Of a stretch of 64,000 nt of DNA, positions 36,418-44,838 are shown piece after piece (position 1 is the stretch's first letter; each line of letters opens with the position of its first letter). Below the pieces are notes generated by a model. That model made no database searches and was not told the origin of the DNA. It was given only the letters and a program-made list of their open reading frames with translations. The position numbers and the translations under genes are program-made. The DNA comes from Acidobacteriia bacterium UBA6623 (GTDB lineage Bacteria > Acidobacteriota > Terriglobia > Bryobacterales > UBA6623): contig DJHJ01000025.1 of assembly GCA_002433055.1 (NCBI GenBank), positions 38,949-102,948 of the forward strand. Direction: 5' to 3'.

Positions 36418-37242
36418 ATGCCAACTGATAGTTTTCAACGTCTGGTTAAAATCATGAGACACCTGCGTAGCACTGAGGGGTGTCCTTGGGATAGAGAGCA
36501 AACAATTCAAACTTTGCGGCGCTACCTGCTAGAGGAAACATACGAGGTTCTTGATGCGATGGAACGTGAGGATTGGCCTCACTTGGTGGAAGAACTAGGC
36601 GATCTACAGCTTCAGATTGTTTTCCAAGCTCAAATCGCTTCTGAGGATGGGAACTTTGATATCGAAGATGTCCTACGTGCAATTAGCGAGAAATTAGTTC
36701 GTAGACATCCCCATGTTTTTTCCAATAAATCAGTTAATTCACCGGAAGATGTTCTTCGACTTTGGGAGCAGATCAAAGTCAAGGAGACGGAAGCCAAACG
36801 AAAAGCTACCGAAGCAGCAGAAGATGACATACCAGTCGGATTGCTTGATGGGATACAGAAAGGACAACCAGCACTGCGTGAAGCACTTCAAATTGGCAAG
36901 ATTGCCGCAAAAAATGGTTTCGATTGGAAAGGTTTCGACGATCTGTCAAGAAAGCTTAAGGAAGAACTTCAGGAACTGGAAGAGGCTAAGAAACTACCTA
37001 AGAACAGACGAGACCTTTGTCTCGAAGAAGAACTTGGAGATCTACTGTTCATGGTTGTCAACATTGCTCGCCATGTTAAGGTTGACCCGGAGGTGGCTTT
37101 AAGGAGCGCCAATCGAAAATTTCGGGAACGCTTTACTTACATAGAGCACCGCCTGCTTGAACGAGGAAAGCTGTTTGACGAAACAGACATTGAGGAACTT
37201 GAGGAACTATGGATAGAAGCAAAAAAAACCCTGAGCAACTAG
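36418..37242 (+). CDS. mazG: Nucleoside triphosphate pyrophosphohydrolase MazG
   Basis: A 274-residue protein with two MazG repeats. The metal-binding helices are EETYEVLDAMERED plus LVEELGDLQLQIVF in the first repeat, and ELQELEEAK plus LEEELGDLLFMVVN in the second. It hydrolyses non-canonical NTPs to NMP and PPi. The ATG at 36418 follows GAGGAG by three bases; an upstream ATG at 36382 lacks a ribosome site and adds unrelated residues. It overlaps the following GNAT gene by 34 bp in another frame. Confidence 0.93.
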   Translation: MPTDSFQRLVKIMRHLRSTEGCPWDREQTIQTLRRYLLEETYEVLDAMEREDWPHLVEELGDLQLQIVFQAQIASEDGNFDIEDVLRAISEKLVRRHPHVFSNKSVNSPEDVLRLWEQIKVKETEAKRKATEAAEDDIPVGLLDGIQKGQPALREALQIGKIAAKNGFDWKGFDDLSRKLKEELQELEEAKKLPKNRRDLCLEEELGDLLFMVVNIARHVKVDPEVALRSANRKFRERFTYIEHRLLERGKLFDETDIEELEELWIEAKKTLSN

Positions 37243-37991
37243 AAGGACTTAAAGTTCGTCCTTTGGCCGATCACTCCGAATATTACGCGACCCTTGAAGT
37301 GCAACAGCGTGTTTGGGGGTTTTCAGATAGTGATTGCGTACCACCACGGCTCATGATTGTTGCCGTGGAAATCGGAGGTTTAGCATTAGGAGCTTTCTCG
37401 CACGAAAAAATGGTTGGGTTTAGTGTAGCTTTCCCGGGGTTACCTCAACTAAGCAAAACTGGACAGAGTAAAAAGTATTGGCACAGTCACATGACCGGAG
37501 TTCTTCCGGAATGGCAAAATCGAGGTATTGGGCACCGCATCAAGCTTCGCCAGCGTGAGGAAGCACTGCAAGCCAATATTGACCATGTAGAGTGGACTTT
37601 TGATCCGCTTGAAATTCGCAACGCCCACTTCAATATCGAACGACTTGGAGTCGTAGTCCAGCATTTTCTACCCAATCAGTACGGCATTACATCGAGTCGA
37701 TTAAATGGCGGATTGCCAACAGATCGCCTGGTCGCGGAGTGGCACATAGCGAGTGAAAGGGTTCAGTCCATTTTGGAAGGGAAGTCACGTAAGCATATAG
37801 AGATTACACGAACAATTGAAATTCCGGAATGCATTACGGATTTACGTATTAACGACACCTTGGAAGCCAAGGAGATTCAAACTCAGGTCAGGCAACAGAT
37901 TCAGGAAGCTTTTTCACAAGGACTGGCTGTGGTGGGGTACAAGATAGAGAAACAGGGGGGGATTTATGAATTGGGGCGACTTGAGCAATAG
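37209..37991 (+). CDS. GNAT superfamily N-acetyltransferase (COG3375-like)
   Basis: A 260-residue predicted acetyltransferase. The acetyl-CoA-binding segment HMTGVLPEWQNRGIGHRIKLRQRE is a recognisable GNAT motif A, and EWTFDPLEIRNAHFNIERLG is typical of the COG3375 subgroup. The substrate is unknown. The start overlaps the mazG end by 34 bp, suggesting coupled translation. It is convergent with the thioredoxin/NHL gene after 97 bp. Confidence 0.83.
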   Translation: MDRSKKNPEQLEGLKVRPLADHSEYYATLEVQQRVWGFSDSDCVPPRLMIVAVEIGGLALGAFSHEKMVGFSVAFPGLPQLSKTGQSKKYWHSHMTGVLPEWQNRGIGHRIKLRQREEALQANIDHVEWTFDPLEIRNAHFNIERLGVVVQHFLPNQYGITSSRLNGGLPTDRLVAEWHIASERVQSILEGKSRKHIEITRTIEIPECITDLRINDTLEAKEIQTQVRQQIQEAFSQGLAVVGYKIEKQGGIYELGRLEQ

Positions 37992-38088
37992 CGAGCAGTT
38001 GGACACAAGGGCCTGATTAGTAGCGAAACACCGGAAAGCAATTTCGATGACACGTTAGCCCTGAAAACATAGGTTCATTAGTTAGAAT

Positions 38089-39588
38089 TCAGGTGCGAGG
38101 CTGTATTTGCAGAGTAGATACCGAGCCCTGCTCTAGGTCAATCACTCGGATTGCGTGGTTATTTGTGTCGGCCACAAAGACTTTTTTGTCGGTTGCACTG
38201 AGGCCGCTAGGCTCGTAAAAAAGTGCTTCGTTGAGAGGGCCATCCTTCAAGCCTGCCTCACCAGTTCCTGCCAGGGTTAGACTCTTGCCCGTGGTGGGAT
38301 TTACGATCTTGATCTTGTGGTTGTACGTATCAGCTACATAAATCGAGCCATCGCTATGCTCTACGTCGAGAGGGTGTTGCAGGCGTACCGTGTCGCCAAG
38401 GCCGTCGATGTCACCGTAGTCAAAAAGACCCTTGCCGACTATAGTCCTAACATGACCACCGCGAGGGTCTAAGTCGACCGTACGTATCGAACTAACTTCG
38501 CTGTCCGCAATGAAGAGAACATTTCCGTTACTCGTGAGGCCACTTGGTTGTGCCAGAGAGGCTGCGAGTAGTGAGCCATCAATATGATCCTCCAGTCCAC
38601 TTCCCGCATGTCCAGCAATAATGCCACTTTCAGGGTCAAACCCCCAGATTTGGTGTGATCCGGCCATGGCAATAAACAAAACTCCGTGTGCCCACTCTAG
38701 ATCCCATGGAGAGTTAAGAGCGCGTCCCAGGGCGTCACCCGGCAGTGCATCAAGTTTTCGACTCTGAGTGCCGTTCCCAGCAACCGTATCCACGGTTTTA
38801 GTTGTGAAGTTTATTTTGCGAAGCGCATGGTTTTCAGTGTCTGCAACAAAGAGTCGATTTTCTGTTAAGGCCATTCCTTGTGGGTGATGAAATGTTGCTT
38901 TGTCGAAATTGCCATCGTCGAAGCCAGTCGTTCCTGCCCCAACAATCTCTTTCACTTGAAAGTTGTCAAGGGATAGGATCAAGATACGATTGTGATTTGA
39001 ATCTGAGACAAACAAGCTGTTACTAACGGGGTCAGCGAGAACCTTGCCCGGGAATGACAAGAAGCCATTCTCGGCGCCTTCTATTACTGTGGGAACGAAC
39101 CGGCGGTCGAGCTCATTGTTCTTATCGAAGTACTCCACCATTTGTGTGATTATCGGGTCGAATACCTCGTATATACCTTCTCCAGAGTGTGCTCCGACCA
39201 CTTTGCCAAGCGGGTCAACAAGCACCAATGTTGGCCAAGCACGAATAGCATACTCCCTCCACAGCTGCATGGAGTGGTCATTAACGATTGGATGCTCTAC
39301 CCCGTAACGGATTAAGGCCTGCCTGATGTTATTTGTTTCTCGCTCGGTGGTGAATTTAGGTGTATGAACCCCTATCACGACGAGTTCTTCAGAATATTTT
39401 TTTTCCAGACGCTTCAGATCTGGGAGGATATGCATGCAATTGATACAGCAATAAGTCCAAAAATCGAGCAAGCAGATCTTCCCACGCAACTCTGTTAGTG
39501 AAATTGGTCGATCGACGTTAAGCCAATCGAGGCCGTCAGGAAAGTCGGGAGCGTTAACAGTTCCTGGCTGAATTGCCATAGGACCCAT
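38089..39588 (-). CDS. Thioredoxin-like/NHL-repeat fusion protein (NHLRC2-like)
   Basis: A 499-residue protein with an N-terminal thioredoxin fold (about 1-150) and a C-terminal NHL beta-propeller. The active-site region is WTYCCINCMHILPDL with CXXC at C48-C51, the form seen in TlpA-like and NHLRC2 proteins. NHL repeats are visible as repeated VSDSNHNRILIL, VADTENHALRKI, VADTYNHKIKIV and VADTNNHAIRVI. No signal peptide is present, so a cytoplasmic location is likely, unlike TlpA. It lies 42 bp after the smc end on the same strand. The role is undefined in bacteria; the human homologue NHLRC2 is linked to tissue fibrosis and oxidative stress. Confidence 0.9.
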   Translation of the reverse strand: MGPMAIQPGTVNAPDFPDGLDWLNVDRPISLTELRGKICLLDFWTYCCINCMHILPDLKRLEKKYSEELVVIGVHTPKFTTERETNNIRQALIRYGVEHPIVNDHSMQLWREYAIRAWPTLVLVDPLGKVVGAHSGEGIYEVFDPIITQMVEYFDKNNELDRRFVPTVIEGAENGFLSFPGKVLADPVSNSLFVSDSNHNRILILSLDNFQVKEIVGAGTTGFDDGNFDKATFHHPQGMALTENRLFVADTENHALRKINFTTKTVDTVAGNGTQSRKLDALPGDALGRALNSPWDLEWAHGVLFIAMAGSHQIWGFDPESGIIAGHAGSGLEDHIDGSLLAASLAQPSGLTSNGNVLFIADSEVSSIRTVDLDPRGGHVRTIVGKGLFDYGDIDGLGDTVRLQHPLDVEHSDGSIYVADTYNHKIKIVNPTTGKSLTLAGTGEAGLKDGPLNEALFYEPSGLSATDKKVFVADTNNHAIRVIDLEQGSVSTLQIQPRT

Positions 39589-39630
39589 GATAGCCTAAGA
39601 CATTCTAATTCCAATGTCAGCCCTCCGGAT

Positions 39631-42600
39631 TTATGTCAAAGTTTGAGCAGGTTCGAAGTCACCGTGTTTCTGTGCAGCCATACGCACGGAAACCAGTTCC
39701 GAAACCCCAGGCTGTTGCATAGTGACACCGTAGAGAGTTTGGGATGTTTCCATGGTCGTTCGACTGTGAGTGATTAGGATAAATTGCGTTTGTTCACTCA
39801 TCTCGCGCACCAACCTAGAAAAGCGCAGGAGGTTAGGTTCGTCCAGTGGAGCATCTACCTCGTCAAGCACACAGAACGGACTTGGCCGATGACGGAATGT
39901 TGCCATCAGTAGAGCAACGGCAGTTAGTGATTTCTCGCCACCCGACAAGAGGGCCACATTTTGCAGTCGCTTACCAGGTGGTGAAGCAATGATATCTACG
40001 CCAGACTCCCCAGCATTTTCTTCGTCGGTAAGTCGCATCTCTGCTACACCACCACCGAAGAGTGTCTGAAAAACATCACGGAAGTGGCCATTGATTAACT
40101 TAAATGTTTCCTGGAATTTTGAACTCGACACAGCATCGATTTCGGTAATCGTCTTTTCTGTGACTGCAATAGAATCGAATAGATCTTTCCGTTGCGTTTC
40201 CAGGAACTCCAACCGCTCTTTAGACTCTTTGTACTCTGCAAGAGCCAGAACGTTAACAGCACCCAGGCCGTCCAGTTTCTCCTTTAGCTCCTGGTGCTCT
40301 TTTTCAGCTTCAGCTAGCTGTTTGTTCGTCAGCTCGTCACTTCTTTCTGAAAGCACTTCTACTAGCGGCCTGCCTATTTCTTTAAGGCAGTCTTCCGCAA
40401 TGTGCTTGAGATCTGAACGAATTTCAACTAAACGCATCTCTATTGAAGATCGTTTTTCGCGTGCTTGATCAAGTTCTGTACGAGATACCTGCAGAGCTGG
40501 TTCCGCAGTAGCTATTTGGTCCGCAGATTCCACGATACTGTGACGAAGAGCCTCTGTCTCTTCAGAAACCACTTGGGTTTTTTCAGTCAGAAGTTCGACG
40601 CGGTTACTGCACTCGCTGGTGTCCTTCCGTAATCTGATTGCTTCGGTAAGTCTATGTTCAGCTTGGGAAGCTGTTTCTTCACGTCGTCCAGTGGTTTCTG
40701 TTATTATCAGGCGCAACTTTTTAAGCGTTTCCCTGGCAGAATTTTGGCTCACTTCAAGTCCAGCCAACTTGGTACGCATACTGACCTCTTGCTCGTTAAG
40801 GTGCGAGGAGGTGGCACGACCTTTGTCGATCATCTCAAAAAGTTTTATTAATTTGTTTTCTGTCTTCTGACGAGTTGACTCGAGTTCTTCTATTATTTGG
40901 TTTTCTTTGCCGCGCTCGTCTGTAGAATTTCTACTATCTGAGCGGAGACGTTCGAGCTCTTCAGCGACAATTACAAGGCGCTTCTGAGCACGCGACTTTT
41001 CTTCATTGATACCCCGTATTTCATGGTTTGCGGCAAGAGCTTTCTTTTCAGCAGCTGCAAGAATTTCAGAGACAGATTTAAGCTCTTCAGTTTTTGTCTC
41101 AATCTGCTGGTCTAATCGTTCTATGGTTAGGCTTATCTCAGTAAGGCCCTGTTCTACGTGAGCAACTTTGGGGCCCAGTTCTCGTAACTCCCTCTTCAAG
41201 GCCAAAGGCCCAGTTGGTCCTTGCTTGCCACCTCTTAGTGTGTAACCTCGGTAGCAACGACCATTGGGCATAAGGAAGTATAAGTCCGGATGTTGGACAG
41301 CAAGCTGTTGAGCCAAAGCATCGTCGTCAACTAGGTAACACCCACGTAATCTCGGCAGTAGTGTGGATGCTAAACCGGAAAGGACACCTGTTAGCCGTAT
41401 AACATCGGCCAGCCGTCCACTGACACCTGTTTCAGGTCCTAAAACTGGGTCATTCGCGACAACTGGGGTTTCTGGATAGACCAAGAATGTGGCATGGCCT
41501 TGAACGTCACGACGCAAAATCTCGATACCTTCTCCGGCTTCCTTCCATTTGCGGACAACCACATACTCTAATTCTTCGTGAAGAAATTCTTCGGTAGCTT
41601 TTTCGAAAGCAGGCTCAACTTCTATGTAATCTGCAAGGATTCCAACAGGTTCAAACCCTTGGGTCGGCTGTTGATCGATTGCGGCAAACAAATTCTTAAC
41701 AGTCTCAGTTGTGTAGGCATGATGCGAGAGTATTTCGTCGAGTGACTCCTGTCGAGCACGGAGACGAGAAAACTCTTCTTGAAAGCTATCTGTTTTCCGG
41801 CGCGATTCAAGATTTTTCCGCTGAGCTTCACTGAGTGTTTGTTCTATTTCTTCACGTTGGGCGGCAAATTTTTGTATGTCAGCATCAAGAATTTCTACGT
41901 GCTTTGCAACTTCTTCATGACGGGCAGTAAACCGCGTGACATCCTCCTGTGCCAGAGATTGTTCTTCTGCTAATCGGGCGATTTGTCTTTCGTTACCGGC
42001 AAGGAACTCGTCGATCTGTGCCACGCGGTTGCGCCTCTGAGAGGACTCACCTAGTAATCGCACTATTTCACTGTGGCCTTGTTCACGAGTTCTCTCGTTG
42101 TCTTGAATCTCTTTCCGAACGGCTTCTACCTCTGTCTGCTTTTCCTTTAACTGACCACTAACTAATTCCACCTGTCGAGATGCTTCAGCCAGCGTTTCTT
42201 CTCCGCTGCTTAGTTCAACTGAAAGATCTTGGATGCGTTCGTCGAGCCCTTTCAATTCTTGTTGAGCTTCTTGACCGTGAAGTTCACTATCGTGTGCACT
42301 CTTTGTTTGTTGTTCGATTCGGGACTTCAGTCGTTCCAGCTCAAGTGCAATTTTCGTCAATTCGTCGTGTCGATCATGTAGCAATTGATCCTTTTGTGAG
42401 CGCTCACTGCGTAGTTTTTCAATCCCAGACTCAGCGGCTTGAAGCTTTTCGGTGGATTGCTGCCATGTTTTCTCGGCAGTTTCTTTTTGTGAAATTTCAT
42501 CCAACAAACGCGTATTCATCACTCGGTGGCGTCCAGCAATTAACGTTCCCAGTCGTTCGTTTAATTCGCTACGCAACGCTTCATGACGCCGGGCTTTTGA

Positions 42601-43365
42601 CGCTTGCCTCTTAAGTGAATTGACCTGCCGAGTGACTTCTTGAAAAATGTCATTGACGCGGTTCAAGTTCTGACGCGCCCCCTCCAGTTTGAGTTCGGCA
42701 AGTCTTTTACGTGTTTTGAACTTTGTGATGCCGGCAGCTTCTTCAATAAAATTTCGGCGATCAACAGGTCTCGAACTTAGGATCTGTTCAATACGTCCCT
42801 GTTCAATAATGGCGTAGTTGTTAGGGCCCAATCCTGTCCCTAAAAAAATATCTTGGATGTCACGCAGACGGCAGGCCTTACCGTTGAGCAAATATTGGCT
42901 TTCCCCTGAACGGAAAAGCTTACGAGTGATAACAATCTCATTTGCAGAGGTGTCAGCATTTGAGGTTGTGTTCGATGAACCGTTCATAGACCCGTTTGTG
43001 GCCCCGTTGGTTTTCGCCTTCTCTAATTTTTTGGGGGAGAGGGTAGGGAGCGCAAAGCCGTCTGGATCCACCAGTGTCAAACTGACCTGTGCCACCCCAG
43101 AAGGCTTCCGATCACGGGAACCGCTGAAGATGAAATCCTGCATGCGTACACCGCGCAACGTTTTTGCTGATTGTTCACCAAGGACCCAGCTGATTGCATC
43201 GCTTATATTCGATTTTCCACACCCATTTGGGCCTACTATAGCTGCCACGCCATCTCCAGTGAAATGCAGCTCCTGACGATCTGAAAAGGATTTAAACCCT
43301 ACAAGCTCTAATTTTTTTAGATGCAGCAAATCAGACAAACCTCTCCCCACAGATGGACGTCCCAA
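39631..43365 (-). CDS. smc: Chromosome partition protein Smc
   Basis: A 1244-residue SMC ATPase, the core of the bacterial condensin-like complex. Walker A GPNGCGKSN is near the N-terminus, followed by two long coiled-coil arms separated by a hinge at about residues 560-720. The C-terminal head has signature LSGGEKSLTAVALL and Walker B PFCVLDEVDAPLD. The start used is a TTG with GAGGAGG 5 bp upstream; an internal TTG at 43329, giving LLHLKKLELVGFKSF, matches the canonical family N-terminus and is an alternative. A Thr/Asn/Ser-rich stretch at about residues 115-142 is a small insertion. ScpA and ScpB are not in the window. Confidence 0.95.
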   Translation of the reverse strand: MGRPSVGRGLSDLLHLKKLELVGFKSFSDRQELHFTGDGVAAIVGPNGCGKSNISDAISWVLGEQSAKTLRGVRMQDFIFSGSRDRKPSGVAQVSLTLVDPDGFALPTLSPKKLEKAKTNGATNGSMNGSSNTTSNADTSANEIVITRKLFRSGESQYLLNGKACRLRDIQDIFLGTGLGPNNYAIIEQGRIEQILSSRPVDRRNFIEEAAGITKFKTRKRLAELKLEGARQNLNRVNDIFQEVTRQVNSLKRQASKARRHEALRSELNERLGTLIAGRHRVMNTRLLDEISQKETAEKTWQQSTEKLQAAESGIEKLRSERSQKDQLLHDRHDELTKIALELERLKSRIEQQTKSAHDSELHGQEAQQELKGLDERIQDLSVELSSGEETLAEASRQVELVSGQLKEKQTEVEAVRKEIQDNERTREQGHSEIVRLLGESSQRRNRVAQIDEFLAGNERQIARLAEEQSLAQEDVTRFTARHEEVAKHVEILDADIQKFAAQREEIEQTLSEAQRKNLESRRKTDSFQEEFSRLRARQESLDEILSHHAYTTETVKNLFAAIDQQPTQGFEPVGILADYIEVEPAFEKATEEFLHEELEYVVVRKWKEAGEGIEILRRDVQGHATFLVYPETPVVANDPVLGPETGVSGRLADVIRLTGVLSGLASTLLPRLRGCYLVDDDALAQQLAVQHPDLYFLMPNGRCYRGYTLRGGKQGPTGPLALKRELRELGPKVAHVEQGLTEISLTIERLDQQIETKTEELKSVSEILAAAEKKALAANHEIRGINEEKSRAQKRLVIVAEELERLRSDSRNSTDERGKENQIIEELESTRQKTENKLIKLFEMIDKGRATSSHLNEQEVSMRTKLAGLEVSQNSARETLKKLRLIITETTGRREETASQAEHRLTEAIRLRKDTSECSNRVELLTEKTQVVSEETEALRHSIVESADQIATAEPALQVSRTELDQAREKRSSIEMRLVEIRSDLKHIAEDCLKEIGRPLVEVLSERSDELTNKQLAEAEKEHQELKEKLDGLGAVNVLALAEYKESKERLEFLETQRKDLFDSIAVTEKTITEIDAVSSSKFQETFKLINGHFRDVFQTLFGGGVAEMRLTDEENAGESGVDIIASPPGKRLQNVALLSGGEKSLTAVALLMATFRHRPSPFCVLDEVDAPLDEPNLLRFSRLVREMSEQTQFILITHSRTTMETSQTLYGVTMQQPGVSELVSVRMAAQKHGDFEPAQTLT

Positions 43366-43620
43366 GGACGCCTCCTCGACTGCTTTCCCTACAAAAATTA
43401 CCCGTGGCCACGCCGATGCTAACCAAAGATGCGCCTAGTCCAATCCAGGGCCAGGTGAATGAGGTCAAATGCCCCGCGCGCCCATCTTACCGCTGTAGGC
43501 CTTACTTGTAAAGCGGTTTCTACCATATATTGTGTAAATCCACCCCTAAAACTACGAGATATAGAAGGTCAAGGGAAGTAAGAGCTAATTTTGCCCGGTA
43601 GGATATAATCAATTCCATCT

Positions 43621-44727
43621 ATGACCTGTTTTGTTTCAGAATCCGGCTACAAAGATTTTTGCTGCTCCTCTTTTCGAGTCTGTCTTATCGTTTTGACTCT
43701 TCTATGTCCTGCTGTTGAAGTGTCTCAAGCACAAACGACAAAGTTTCTTTCAAATATCAAACAGCTCACTTTTGGAGGACAAAATGCCGAGGCTTATTGG
43801 TCGCCTGATGGCAAACGGTTGGTGTTTCAGGCAACGCGTGATGGAAACGACTGTGACCAGATCTATGTGATGAACGCCGATGGATCTGATTTACGTATGG
43901 TGTCGACCGGAAAAGGCGTTACAACGTGCGGGTATTTCTTGCCGAGCGGCCACGACATTCTTTACTCGTCGACACACGAATCAAGTGAGATGTGTCCAGT
44001 GCCGACTGACCGGAGTCAAGGATATGTTTGGCCCATTCACGCAGGCTACGATATCTATAGGGTTAAGCTTGACGGTACTGACCTGCGAAGGTTAACTCAC
44101 AGAGAAGGCTATGACGCTGAAGGCACCGTAAACTGGACTGACGAGAAGATTGTCTACACATCTACTGCAGCGGGTGATCTCGACTTGTGGTCTATGGATC
44201 TCGAAGGGCGTGAAAAAACTAGGTTGACAACCGCACTTGGATACGACGGTGGTGGGTTTTTTTCTCCCGACGGTGAAAAGCTGGTTTGGAGAGCGCATCA
44301 TCCGAAGGGAGCTGATAGTGTGCGGCGTTATCTCAACCTGTTTGAGCGCGATCTCACTGCACCGATGAAGATGGAGTTGTTCATTGCTGATGCTAATGGC
44401 TCAAACAGCAGGAAAATCACAGAGTTTGGGTGTGCCTCTTTTGCACCACAATTTACGCCCAATCAAAAAAACATCATTTTTTCGTCCAATATGGGCAACT
44501 GCGACAGTCGTGAGTTCGAGCTATTCATGGTTGATGTTGATGGTGGCAACATGACGCAAATCACTGACTTTGGAGGATTCACTTCGTTTGCTGAATTTTC
44601 ACCCAACGGACTGAAGATAGTCTTTACCTCAAGTCACAATGCAAGAAGCCCCTATGAGTTCAATATTTTTACGGCTGATTGGCATCCCCCCAAGAGCGAA
44701 CGCGACCCGCGGCAGTCGGGCCGGTAA
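43621..44727 (+). CDS. Exported TolB-like PD40 beta-propeller protein
   Basis: A 368-residue secreted protein with an N-terminal hydrophobic signal ending VSQAQ and a propeller of WD40-like PD40 repeats. Repeats are visible as AYWSPDGKRLVFQATRDG, QIYVMNADGSDLRMV, FFSPDGEKLVWRAH, LFIADANGSNSRKIT, and FSPNGLKIVFTSS. It resembles the C-terminal propeller of TolB but lacks the TolB N-terminal domain, so it is not assigned as TolB. It is a single gene, divergent from smc across 255 bp that contain no clear element. Confidence 0.85.
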   Translation: MTCFVSESGYKDFCCSSFRVCLIVLTLLCPAVEVSQAQTTKFLSNIKQLTFGGQNAEAYWSPDGKRLVFQATRDGNDCDQIYVMNADGSDLRMVSTGKGVTTCGYFLPSGHDILYSSTHESSEMCPVPTDRSQGYVWPIHAGYDIYRVKLDGTDLRRLTHREGYDAEGTVNWTDEKIVYTSTAAGDLDLWSMDLEGREKTRLTTALGYDGGGFFSPDGEKLVWRAHHPKGADSVRRYLNLFERDLTAPMKMELFIADANGSNSRKITEFGCASFAPQFTPNQKNIIFSSNMGNCDSREFELFMVDVDGGNMTQITDFGGFTSFAEFSPNGLKIVFTSSHNARSPYEFNIFTADWHPPKSERDPRQSGR

Positions 44728-44838
44728 TGGAGAAGTTTATAGTGGTGGCATTATTGGAGTTGCAAGACACTAGCCGGAGTTGGGTCTTCGCAATCAACTT
44801 TCAGTTGTACGAGGTGACTACGTTGTCAGGAGCAAGAC

